Shown here piece after piece: positions 35,190 through 43,533 of a stretch of 64,000 bases of DNA. The stretch lies in NCBI GenBank assembly GCA_951812665.1, contig CATOST010000036.1, forward strand, positions 310,001-374,000, read 5' to 3'. The notes beneath the pieces are model-generated. The model was not told the origin of the DNA. It did not search any database and was given only the letters and a program-made list of their open reading frames with translations. Numbering within the stretch: the first letter of the stretch is position 1; the number at the start of each line of letters is the position of its first letter. The DNA is from an uncultured Acidobacteriota bacterium (GTDB lineage: Bacteria; Acidobacteriota; UBA6911; RPQK01; JAJDTT01). Both the position numbers and the translations under genes were made by a program.

Positions 35190-38100
35190 TTATCGAGGAC
35201 GCCGGCGGGCGTTGCTGAGGAAGGCCAGCAGGCTGGCCAGGTCCTCCCGGCTCACCTGCTCCTCCAGGCCGGAGGGCATCACGGAGACGTTGCCGGGGCG
35301 GATCTCGCGGATCTCCGACCGAGCCACCCTCACCTCGGTGTCCGGACCGGTCACCATCTCGACCTCCTCTTGCCCCTCCTGGGTGATGACCCCCTGGTGA
35401 ATCTCTCCCGATGCGGTCACCACCACCATGGGTTCGTAGCCGCGCACGAAGCTGGCGCTGGGAAAGAGGATGGACTCCAGCAGATCGCGCCGGTTTCGGA
35501 CATCGCCGATCCGGGTGAGGTCGGGGCCGGACCGGCCCCCCTGGTAGCCGATGGCATGGCACGAGGAACAGGCGGCGCTGTTGCTGTTGAAGACGGCCTG
35601 ACCCTGGCGAATGTCCCCTTCGCCCAGAGTCTCCAGCAGACCCTCCAGACGTGCCCGCTGCTGGATCGGATCCATTTCCAGGGATGCCAGGAGTTGCTCC
35701 CCTTGGCGTTGAACCGGAGGAGGAAAATTGGCCAAGGCCTGGTTCATGACGTCGGCCCGCAGTCCGTTCAGCCCTCTTGAATCCCGTACCGCGGCCAGCA
35801 GCCGCAGGCCCAGATCTTCGTCTCCGCCGTTCCCGTAGGCCCCAAGCAATGGCGAGAGGACCAGGGGTCCCGCGGTCCGCACCGACTCGGCCAACTCCAG
35901 CAACTGATCGCGTGTCAGCCGGAATCTGCCCAGGACGCCGGCGGCGCCGGTGCGGGCATCCACCGCAGCCGCAGGCCCGAGGCTAGCCCGCAACAATTCG
36001 AAGAGATCGGCGTCGAGTCCGTCCAATTCTCCGGGAAGGGCCGCCAACGCATTCACGCGCAGCTCGTCGTCCCGGGTCGAGTCGCGGCCGACGCCAAGCA
36101 GGACCTCCCCCAGGCGGCCGGCGTCTTTCTCCCCCGGGTCGGGCAGAGTGCGTAGACTTTCGACCGCCTCCCGGATCAGGACCGCGTCCCCTCCGGACAA
36201 AACCGCGGCGAGTCCGTCGACCCAAACGGAGGGTGTCTCCTTGAGGGTGCTGCCGGCCATGGCCCGCAACGCGGTCAGGCGGGACTCGGTCGAGCCGGTG
36301 CCGGCGACCGTCGTGGCCAGCAACCTCTGAATGGTGGAGTCTTCGCCGAATTTGGCCAGTTGCCTCGCCAAATCGGCCTTCTCTTCGGGTTCCCCTCCCT
36401 GACGGGCCAGGCGCCGCCGAAAATAATGGGCCAACGCTTCACCCCACTCCGGATGTTGGCCGGCGATCCAGGAGGCCGTCTGTTTCAGGATCAGCTCGTC
36501 GTCCGCGAGCAGGGGAGTAACGGTCCCGGGCTCCAATCCGCCGCCCGCCATCTGGTCCAGGGCGATGAGGGCGGCACGCCGCGTGCGGGGAGAAGAAGCC
36601 CTCAGTCCGGCGGCGGTGCCCTCCGGGTCGGCAATCTCGATCAGCGCGTAGATCAGGGAGTGCTCCAGAATCCGGCCGTTATCCGCCCCGGACCGAGCCA
36701 GCAATCCGGGGACGGCGCGGCGATCGCCGATGCGTCCCAGTGCCTCGGCAGCCACCCTCTGAATCGATGCAGAGCCGTGTTGCAGAAGCTCCAGCACCCT
36801 GGGACCGCTGCCGGCGTCACGCCAAACGCTGACGGAATGGAGGGCGGCCTGCCGAATGCTCTCCTCACGGTCGGAAAGTGCCTGTCGAACGGCCGCGCGA
36901 GCGTCCGCGTGGTCGATGCGGGTGAGCGACCAGACGGCGTTGCGGCGGACCTCCACGGAATCGGATGTCGAGAACGTCCGGGCCAGCACCGCCACCGCCG
37001 CGCTCCCTTGCCTGGCCAGTTCTCCAAGGGCCCGGCTTCGGACAGCGGGCCTCGGATCGTCCAGGAGCGCGGCCAGTCGGTCGCTACCGGCGTTTACCCA
37101 GTCGATGCGCAGGCCCCTGGGATCCTCCGGTCCCGACGCACCCCTGCGCCGGATCCGGTAGACCCCGCCCACGATGTCCGGTTTGTGGAGCTGGGAGGTG
37201 GGACAGCAGAGCTTGTACCAGCCCCCCGTATCCACCACCAGCAGGCTGCCGTCTGCGTCCTCCAGGACGTCGGTGGGATGAAAGTCGCGGTTGCCGGAAA
37301 CCAGAAAGTCCGAGTCCCGGGTCGTGAAGGTGGCTCCACTGGGCTCCAGGACGTGACGCGTCACCTTGTTCAGGTTGAAGAGGCAGGCGAACAAGTTGCC
37401 CTGATATTCGCCGCCGAAGACCTGGGAGGCATAGATGGCTTGGGCGCAGGGGGCGGCCGGTCCCAGGTGCAGCATGGCCGGCAGCAGGTCTCCGGTCCTG
37501 GCGTGGCCGCTGAGGACGCCGTGCGTTTTTCCGTAGACGCTGCCATGGACGGCGTGGATGATGCCGTCCCGGCGGCCCAGTTTCGGGTGCTGGACGAAGG
37601 TGGACGCCAGCAGCCGTTCGCCCCGGGGCGTGAAGACCACGTCCACGGGGTTGTCCATTCCCCCCGTCAGGACCGGCTCGATCCACGGATCTCCAGGCCG
37701 CCGCCGGAAGATGTGGGCGGCGCGGGTCACCAGGAGAGGACCGTCCGGCCGTTCGTAGGTCTGCTCGGCGAAGGCGCCCTTGGTCCAGTAGATCCATCCG
37801 TCCAGGCCCAGGTAGGGGCCGTGCAGATCGTTGGCGCAACCGGTGAGGGTCTTGCCCGCGAACCATTCCTCCCGCTGGTCGGCGACGCCGTCACCGTCCG
37901 TATCGGTCAGCTTCCAGATGCTGGGGGGCGCCGCCACGTAGAGGGACCCGTCGAACCAGAGCGCGCCCTGGGGGATCATCATGCCGTCGGCAAACGGAGT
38001 GCTCCGGTCGAAGCGGCCGTCGCCGTCCGTGTCCTCCAGGCGTTTGACGCGGTGCGGTTTCTGCTCCAGTTGTTGTTGCACCGGGTCATTGGAACCGGAG

Positions 38101-38321
38101 GACTCGGTCACGTAGAGGCGTCCCTGCTCGTCGAAGTCGGCGGAGATGGGGCGTTCCACCAGCGGCGGCCCGGCCACGAGTTCCACCTCAAATCCTGCGG
38201 CCACCGTCAGCGTGGGGTCGCCGGGCGATTCCGGGACCCGCAGGAGTTGGTACAGCAGCGCGGAAGCAGCCAGCAGGACCAACCCCCAGAAGAGGGAAGA
38301 GCGAGCAAATCCGGATTTCAT
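35190..38321 (-). CDS. PVC-type membrane-bound dehydrogenase with HEAT repeats and C-terminal cytochrome c domain
   Basis: A roughly 1043-residue exported protein. An N-terminal hydrophobic anchor (LFWGLVLLAASALLYQLL) is followed by a beta-propeller (GFEVELVAGPPLVERPISADFDEQG; DTDGDGRFD and DTDGDGVAD calcium-like loops), the PVC-type sugar-dehydrogenase-like domain. Then come HEAT-like helical repeats (RLAALLDDPRPAVRSRALGELA and onward, about 430-880). A haem c site CSSCH is at about residue 918, in the domain that ends SREDLASLLAFLSNA. It probably oxidises a sugar or alcohol and passes electrons to its own haem. The ATG at 38321 has GGAGG upstream. Confidence 0.9.
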   Translation of the reverse strand: MKSGFARSSLFWGLVLLAASALLYQLLRVPESPGDPTLTVAAGFEVELVAGPPLVERPISADFDEQGRLYVTESSGSNDPVQQQLEQKPHRVKRLEDTDGDGRFDRSTPFADGMMIPQGALWFDGSLYVAAPPSIWKLTDTDGDGVADQREEWFAGKTLTGCANDLHGPYLGLDGWIYWTKGAFAEQTYERPDGPLLVTRAAHIFRRRPGDPWIEPVLTGGMDNPVDVVFTPRGERLLASTFVQHPKLGRRDGIIHAVHGSVYGKTHGVLSGHARTGDLLPAMLHLGPAAPCAQAIYASQVFGGEYQGNLFACLFNLNKVTRHVLEPSGATFTTRDSDFLVSGNRDFHPTDVLEDADGSLLVVDTGGWYKLCCPTSQLHKPDIVGGVYRIRRRGASGPEDPRGLRIDWVNAGSDRLAALLDDPRPAVRSRALGELARQGSAAVAVLARTFSTSDSVEVRRNAVWSLTRIDHADARAAVRQALSDREESIRQAALHSVSVWRDAGSGPRVLELLQHGSASIQRVAAEALGRIGDRRAVPGLLARSGADNGRILEHSLIYALIEIADPEGTAAGLRASSPRTRRAALIALDQMAGGGLEPGTVTPLLADDELILKQTASWIAGQHPEWGEALAHYFRRRLARQGGEPEEKADLARQLAKFGEDSTIQRLLATTVAGTGSTESRLTALRAMAGSTLKETPSVWVDGLAAVLSGGDAVLIREAVESLRTLPDPGEKDAGRLGEVLLGVGRDSTRDDELRVNALAALPGELDGLDADLFELLRASLGPAAAVDARTGAAGVLGRFRLTRDQLLELAESVRTAGPLVLSPLLGAYGNGGDEDLGLRLLAAVRDSRGLNGLRADVMNQALANFPPPVQRQGEQLLASLEMDPIQQRARLEGLLETLGEGDIRQGQAVFNSNSAACSSCHAIGYQGGRSGPDLTRIGDVRNRRDLLESILFPSASFVRGYEPMVVVTASGEIHQGVITQEGQEEVEMVTGPDTEVRVARSEIREIRPGNVSVMPSGLEEQVSREDLASLLAFLSNARRRPR

Positions 38322-38622
38322 GGATACGGCCTCCCGCCGGTTCAAGGAATGGTTGGAAGCGATTAAAACACCGGTGGACAAGGATTAGAAGCGGCCCTCG
38401 ATCCGCCATGCGGATGGACTTGACGTCGTCACTTCCGGATTTCCCCCAAAGGGTCGATTATTCGCTATAGGTAGTAAAAAATAGGCCTAAATTTACTATC
38501 AATGGACAACTCTTGCCAAGAGACGTGCATGGGAGAGGGAGGTTCTTGTCCCCTACGATCCCACGAATCCGCGGTTGACGACCTCCGCCCTCATTCCTTT
38601 GGCGCAGCCTCCCAGGCGAGTC
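38322..38622. other. Upstream region of the PVC-type dehydrogenase gene
   Basis: 301 bp without a gene. It contains the AT-rich palindrome at 38472-38498. Near 38531-38552, GGGAGGTTCTTGTCCCCTAC partly matches the inverted repeat near 28423. The dehydrogenase promoter should lie here. Confidence 0.45.
38472..38498. promoter_or_regulatory. AT-rich interrupted palindrome, possible operator
   Basis: TAGTAAA (38472-38478) and TTTACTA (38492-38498) are inverted around the perfect palindrome TAGGCCTA (38482-38489). The symmetry and low GC in a GC-rich region suggest a dimeric regulator site. It lies about 150 bp upstream of the PVC-type dehydrogenase ATG. No regulator gene adjoins it. Confidence 0.35.
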
Positions 38623-39309
38623 TCAGAACAAGCCCCGCTCGGGCGCCGGGGCCAGGATGTCCGGATGGTTGTTCCGGACGCTGTTCACCTTGGTGCTGAC
38701 GGCGCGCTTCTCGTAGGGGCCGGCGTAGGGCTCACGGACCAACTCAAGGAGCTTACTCGCCGACGATGACGGATCGAGCCAGTCGTCGAATCGGCCGGGG
38801 TCGACGATGGCGGGTTGACGGTGATGGACGTCCGCAAGTGCGGGAGCGGCCTCCGTGGTGATGATGGTGAACGTCTCGCGGGTTTCCGCCGGACTGCTCC
38901 AGCGCTCCCACAGCCCGGCGAACGACAGGAGAGAACCGTCGGCGAGGGCCAGAAAGTAGGGTTGCTTGTTGCGGCCGTCCCGCCGCCACTCGAACCACCC
39001 GTTCGCCGGCACCAGACAGCGGCGTGAACGGAAGGCGGAGGCGAACGACGGCTTGGAGTGCACCGTCTCCGACCGCGCGTTGATCAAACGAAAACCGATC
39101 CGGACGTCCTTGGCCCAGGACGGCGCCAAGCCCCAGCGCAGCTTGACGGCCGTGCGCCGGCCGGTTTCGTCGAGCCGGCAGGCCGCGAAGTCCTGGGTCG
39201 GCGCGCCGTTGTAGCGGGGCGCCAGACTCAGCGGCGCGGCCGGTTCCTGATAGTGGTACAGGTCGTGGACCTGACTCCAGGACATCATCTGAGTGAATCG
39301 TCCGCACAT
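38623..39309 (-). CDS. SOS response-associated peptidase family protein (SRAP, YedK/HMCES-like)
   Basis: A 228-residue SRAP protein. Processing of the initiator Met would expose Cys2 (MCGRFTQ), which in YedK/HMCES forms a thiazolidine crosslink with abasic sites in single-stranded DNA. Other conserved parts are GLAPSWAKD, LINARSETV, RRCLVPANGWFEW (Glu) and the His region ADVHHRQPAIVD, close to the usual H-x-R-M-P. The ATG at 39309 is fixed by the need for Cys2. It lies 20 bp downstream of the MlrC-like gene on the same strand, though a functional link is not obvious. Confidence 0.93.
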   Translation of the reverse strand: MCGRFTQMMSWSQVHDLYHYQEPAAPLSLAPRYNGAPTQDFAACRLDETGRRTAVKLRWGLAPSWAKDVRIGFRLINARSETVHSKPSFASAFRSRRCLVPANGWFEWRRDGRNKQPYFLALADGSLLSFAGLWERWSSPAETRETFTIITTEAAPALADVHHRQPAIVDPGRFDDWLDPSSSASKLLELVREPYAGPYEKRAVSTKVNSVRNNHPDILAPAPERGLF

Positions 39310-39329
39310 GACCGGGCACTCTCCGTCTT

Positions 39330-40805
39330 CTATTCGGGAGGTGAATAGTCGAACTCGTCGAAAGGGAACATGGGCCGGGGCATCCTCACGAAGGGGAGGG
39401 AGGTCAAGTCGGGACTGCAGCACCCGGGGCTGTTCACGATGATGATGGAACGAGCGATGGGTTCGTACTCGGTGCGCATCCCCAGGGGCGACTTGACCAA
39501 CACCAGCTTCATGTCCCGAGGTTCGATTCCGTGGCTTCGATACAGTTCCGGATCGGTCGTGGGAACGGGCCGCTCGGAAATCAGCAGGCGGATGCGTCCG
39601 ATCGCCAACACGACAGCCCGCCCCATCCGGACCAAGCGGCCCGTGTAGACTCGGCCCTTGTAGCGGAACTCGCCGTCGGAAATGAGCTTCACCTTACCCG
39701 TGACGCGAACCGGTGTAGCGTAGTCAGGATCCAACTTTCCCCCGACCCGCAGGGTGACGGGTTTCCCGACCCCCGCCCGTACCGCCTTCTCGACGGCGCC
39801 GGGATCGACGACGACGGCCGCCACCGGCGCATCGATTCTTTTTTTCAGAATGCCGGCCAGAATACTGGTTCCGTCGCCGGGCGCGCCCCCCATGGTGCCG
39901 TCCGCACCCTCCCCAAGCACCACCGGACCCCCAGGTATTGACATAGCCTCTTCCAAGGCCTCGTCCACCGAGGGAAGGGAAATGACAAACGACTTCCTGA
40001 CGGACCAGATGAAGCGGGCCAGTTCATCGGCCTGCGATCTGGCTCGATCCGGATCGTCGTTCGTGACGACCAGCGAGGCCCAACCCAACTCCTCCACGTC
40101 CATCCAGGGTTGGACTGCAAACACCGAAGCGGAGATGGTTGTTCCCTGGCCCTCCAAGGACCGGACATGGTCGTAGATCCGGCGGAATTCGCCCCGGTCG
40201 GTGAGCATGTTTTCCGCTTGGACCACCATCGGGATCTTTACGGCGTGCATGGTGGGGCGGACCTCACGCCGGAGGAGGGAGACCATCAAATCAGCCCCTC
40301 GCCGTCCGGTGTCGTAGAGATCCACGTGAGGACAGGTCTGATAGCCCACCAGGGCGTCGGCATTCTCCCACATGGTGCGGGTCAGGTTGGCGTGGAGATC
40401 CAAGGTCGCGACGATGGGAACCGAGGGTCCCAACAGTGCTCTCAGCTCCCGCAGGATGGCGCCGTCGCAACTGTCGATTCCCTCGCCTGCCCAGGCGCCG
40501 TGCAGCGCCAGGAGCAACCCGTCCAGGGGACCCGCCTTCCTGATTCCCTCCATGAGGTCATCCAGCAGCGATTGGAAATCACCAGCCCTGATCCTGCCGT
40601 AACTGACCGCCCACCCACCCAGAATGGGCATAATCTGCGCTCCCGCCTCGGTCAGGGCATCCACGAATCCGTGAATCTCGCTATTTTCCGTTTTGTGGCT
40701 CTCGATCAGCTCGTGACCGGGAGTCATCAGGAAGTGGCCGCGGACCGTGGCTTGAGGGGAAAAAGTATTCGTCTCCTGCAATAATGCAGCGATTGCCACT
40801 TTCAC
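39330..40805 (-). CDS. M81 family metallopeptidase (MlrC/microcystinase C-like)
   Basis: A 491-residue protein of the MlrC family. KVAIAALLQETNTFSP at the N-terminus, LDLHANLT and QTCPHVDLYDTGRRGADL (zinc ligands) are N-terminal domain marks. VVLGEGADGTMGGAPGDGTSIL and the C-terminal MlrC_C region (VTLRVGGKLDP, SLGMRTEYEP-like PLGMRTEYEP) complete it. MlrC degrades linearised microcystin, but most relatives probably act on other small peptides or amides. The GTG start at 40805 has GGGAG 8 bp upstream and puts KVAIA at residue 2, as in the family; a TTG at 40835 is a poorer start. Confidence 0.88.
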   Translation of the reverse strand: MKVAIAALLQETNTFSPQATVRGHFLMTPGHELIESHKTENSEIHGFVDALTEAGAQIMPILGGWAVSYGRIRAGDFQSLLDDLMEGIRKAGPLDGLLLALHGAWAGEGIDSCDGAILRELRALLGPSVPIVATLDLHANLTRTMWENADALVGYQTCPHVDLYDTGRRGADLMVSLLRREVRPTMHAVKIPMVVQAENMLTDRGEFRRIYDHVRSLEGQGTTISASVFAVQPWMDVEELGWASLVVTNDDPDRARSQADELARFIWSVRKSFVISLPSVDEALEEAMSIPGGPVVLGEGADGTMGGAPGDGTSILAGILKKRIDAPVAAVVVDPGAVEKAVRAGVGKPVTLRVGGKLDPDYATPVRVTGKVKLISDGEFRYKGRVYTGRLVRMGRAVVLAIGRIRLLISERPVPTTDPELYRSHGIEPRDMKLVLVKSPLGMRTEYEPIARSIIIVNSPGCCSPDLTSLPFVRMPRPMFPFDEFDYSPPE

Positions 40806-40890
40806 GGAAAGGCTCCCTCGTTCTCTATTCCTCAACCGAAAAGTCTAGGGGCAAGCCGTTCACCGTACAAGTCTTCCAGGAGTTGTTTCC

Positions 40891-41838
40891 ATGAATCGAA
40901 GAAATTTTATCGAGACCGGTCTGACGGCCAGCGTGGCGGCCGCCTCGACCGGCATCCCCCAAGCGCAAGGAAAAAAATCGGGCCGGCTCACTCTCCCGCA
41001 GCCGCGCAAGATCGGGGGGGAGGTATTCGGCGCCGGCGGCTACGATGCCATCTGGTACCTGGTGAACGTGGGATTCGTGGTCCGTCTGGGTGAGGTCTGC
41101 ATCTTCCTGGACCCGATTCTCCAGAGCGGCAATCCGCTGTATGCCGAGTTGCGGGAGCAGCGTCGACATGCGGATCGGCTGCCGCCGGAGGTTCGGTTCT
41201 ACGATCCCGGCAGCCTCTACCTGGAGACCGGGCACTATCCGCTCGACGGCTCCGATGTGAAACGGGCCGACTACGTTCTCCTGACCCACGACCACACCGA
41301 CCACTGCGAGCCCCGGTCGGTCAAGGCTCTCTCCCGCCACAATCCCAGGATTCTGGCTCCGCCGTCTTGCCACGCCATGTTGATCGAAGCGGGAGTCCCC
41401 AAAGCGCAGTTGCAGCCGGTCGCGCACGGGGATCGCATCCGCGGAGAGGGCTTCACCGTCCGGATCCAATACGCCCACCACAGGAACTCGGAGGGCGCTT
41501 GCGGATTCCTTCTGGAGACCCGCTACGGCAACATCTACCACCCGGGCGACGGACGCTTCGACCATCCCCACAAGGCCGAGAACTGCGGCCTGAAGGTGGA
41601 CTACCTGCTGCTTCCCATCAACGACACCAACCTGGGCGTTGGATTCGCGGCCCTTCTGACCCGGATCCTGCAGCCCAAGGTGGTCATTCCCTGCCACTAC
41701 GGATTCACCTCGCCGCCGGTACGGTCCCAGGGCGGGCACCCGGCCGAGTTCGTCACCGCCCTGGCGGCGCGCAACTACCGGTTGCCGGCCACCGATATCG
41801 CGATCCTCAAGCCGGGAGGGAAGGTCGTCCTGGTCTGA
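40891..41838 (+). CDS. MBL-fold metallo-hydrolase (UlaG-like) with Tat-like leader
   Basis: A 315-residue metallo-beta-lactamase-fold protein. The metal motif LLTHDHTDHCEPRS is at about residues 129-142, further His in YAHHRNSEGA and IYHPGDGRFD, and IPCHYGF near the end. The N-terminus MNRRNFIETGLTASVAAAS looks like a twin-arginine signal. UlaG-type relatives are lactonases; others cut phosphodiesters or esters. It is divergent from the MlrC-like gene (85 bp). Confidence 0.87.
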   Translation: MNRRNFIETGLTASVAAASTGIPQAQGKKSGRLTLPQPRKIGGEVFGAGGYDAIWYLVNVGFVVRLGEVCIFLDPILQSGNPLYAELREQRRHADRLPPEVRFYDPGSLYLETGHYPLDGSDVKRADYVLLTHDHTDHCEPRSVKALSRHNPRILAPPSCHAMLIEAGVPKAQLQPVAHGDRIRGEGFTVRIQYAHHRNSEGACGFLLETRYGNIYHPGDGRFDHPHKAENCGLKVDYLLLPINDTNLGVGFAALLTRILQPKVVIPCHYGFTSPPVRSQGGHPAEFVTALAARNYRLPATDIAILKPGGKVVLV

Positions 41839-42001
41839 ACCTGGCGGGCCCCCACCGCCCGGGCTGGACCAGCCCGAGGTTGCGGTGGGAATGCCTCAAG
41901 CGTACCCTTGCGACGGCCTGCGAGTGGCCCTCGGAAGCCGGATCACTCGGCATTTCGGCCAGACAATCGAGCCAGAACTACCGATCGTGGAAGGAAGGCA
42001 C

Positions 42002-43525
42002 ATGAACCGTATCGCAACCGTCGTCCTGGTGGGATTCTCGATCACTCTAGGAAGCTGGACCCGGCTGTCGGCCCAACACATCCCGCGGGTGACTCCCGAG
42101 CACAAGCAGCTCTTCGTCGACGACTATCTCATCGGCAAACTGGTCAACGTGAAGCGCACTCTGCACCAGCCCACCAAGCACCCGGACCCCATGATCCGGC
42201 CGGTGCATCCCTGGGAGAACTTCGTGGTGCAGGCACGTACGGCCCCGATCTGGGACCCGGAAGAGAAGGCGTGGAAGTTCTTCTACATGGCCTTTGCGAA
42301 GAAGGGGAAGGGGACGAAGGAGCAGCATACCTCCCTGTACGCCGTCTCCAAGGATGGAGTCCGATGGGACAAGCCGGTGCTGAACCTGATCGAATGGAAC
42401 GGGTCCAAGACCAACAACCTGGTGGCCCACCACGATCGCGGCGACCAGTTCTTGTATCACGTCGTCTACGATCCTCACGACGTGCCGGAACGCCGCTACA
42501 AGGGCATGTTCGGTCTTGGGAAGCGGCAACCGGCGGTATCTCCGGATGGCCTTCACTGGACGCCCCTGGAGGTCTCCGCCGTCCCCAGCGCCGACGAATC
42601 GCAGTTGATCTACGACGAGCTGGGCAAGCAGTTCCTCTCCACCGTCAAACACGCCGCACCTTACGGACGGTCGGTCTACCTCACCGTGAGCAAGGATTTC
42701 GCAAACTGGACCGAGCCCAGGCTCATCTTCCATGCCGACGGCGAGGACCAGGTCCTGGGCCGGCAACGCATCGCCGATCGCATGTCCGATCCCCGTTGGG
42801 TCCCGATGACCATCAACCAGCCCTCCCACTACAACGTGGACATCTACAACATGCCGGTCTTCCCCTACGAGGGCATGTACCTGGGCCTTCCCATGAAGTT
42901 TCATCAGACCGGTCCCACGCCCATCGGCAACCAGGACGGGTTCCACATGATCGAGATGGTCTCCACCCGGGACCTGATGGAATGGCAACGGGTGGCGGGG
43001 CGGGCCATCTTCATCCCCCTCTCCTACGACGGGTTGGGCCGCTACGACACCGGCACCATCGTTCCGCCGACGCGTCCCATCGTGAGGGACGGTGAGCTCT
43101 GGCTCTACTACAGCGGCATGCGGCGGCGCTTCCAGCCGGATAACATCGGCCCTCTCGTCGACGGAAGACGGCGCTACGTCTCGGTCCCGGACAATGGGGC
43201 CATCCTTCTGGCCAAGCTGCGGCTGGATGGGTTCGTCTCCATGGATGCCGGCCACCAGGAGGGGACTCTCACGACCGTTCGCCTGCACCTGGAAGGCAAA
43301 CGGATGTTCGTGAACGCCGACGCCTCCGGCGGCCAGATCCGGGCGGAGATCCTGGGTCCGAGCGACACCTTCTCGCTGGACAAGAGCATCCCGGTCCAGG
43401 GAGATCATCTGAAGGCGGAACTCAAGTGGAAGGGGACTCCCGACTGGGCCGCACTGGAAGGGAAGCAGGTCCGGATCCGCTTCCACCTGCGCCAGGCGAG
43501 TCTCTTCGCATTCTGGACGGAATAG
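42002..43525 (+). CDS. Exported GH32/GH43-type five-bladed-propeller glycosidase-like protein
   Basis: A 507-residue protein with a signal peptide (TVVLVGFSITLGSWTRLSAQ). FVDDYLIGKLVNVKRTLHQP and WDPEEKAWKFFYMAFAKKG, YAVSKDGVRWDKP and FDTGTIVPP-like RYDTGTIVPPTRP are spread as in the GH32/43/68 propeller group. The last 130 residues (GFVSMDAGHQEGTLTTV, KWKGTPDWAALEGK) form a beta-sandwich tail. It may remove a furanosidic or pyranosidic sugar outside the cytoplasm; catalytic acids cannot be named with certainty. GGAAGG precedes the ATG at 42002. It lies 8 bp before the transporter gene, so the two are likely one operon. Confidence 0.82.
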   Translation: MNRIATVVLVGFSITLGSWTRLSAQHIPRVTPEHKQLFVDDYLIGKLVNVKRTLHQPTKHPDPMIRPVHPWENFVVQARTAPIWDPEEKAWKFFYMAFAKKGKGTKEQHTSLYAVSKDGVRWDKPVLNLIEWNGSKTNNLVAHHDRGDQFLYHVVYDPHDVPERRYKGMFGLGKRQPAVSPDGLHWTPLEVSAVPSADESQLIYDELGKQFLSTVKHAAPYGRSVYLTVSKDFANWTEPRLIFHADGEDQVLGRQRIADRMSDPRWVPMTINQPSHYNVDIYNMPVFPYEGMYLGLPMKFHQTGPTPIGNQDGFHMIEMVSTRDLMEWQRVAGRAIFIPLSYDGLGRYDTGTIVPPTRPIVRDGELWLYYSGMRRRFQPDNIGPLVDGRRRYVSVPDNGAILLAKLRLDGFVSMDAGHQEGTLTTVRLHLEGKRMFVNADASGGQIRAEILGPSDTFSLDKSIPVQGDHLKAELKWKGTPDWAALEGKQVRIRFHLRQASLFAFWTE

Positions 43526-43533
43526 GCTGATCC

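Noticed and set aside
36360-38366. A 668-codon open frame on the plus strand
   Set aside because: It is antisense to the PVC-type dehydrogenase gene, which has a haem site, signal anchor and ribosome site. The plus-strand product is compositionally odd (Gly/Arg/Gln-rich) without a family.
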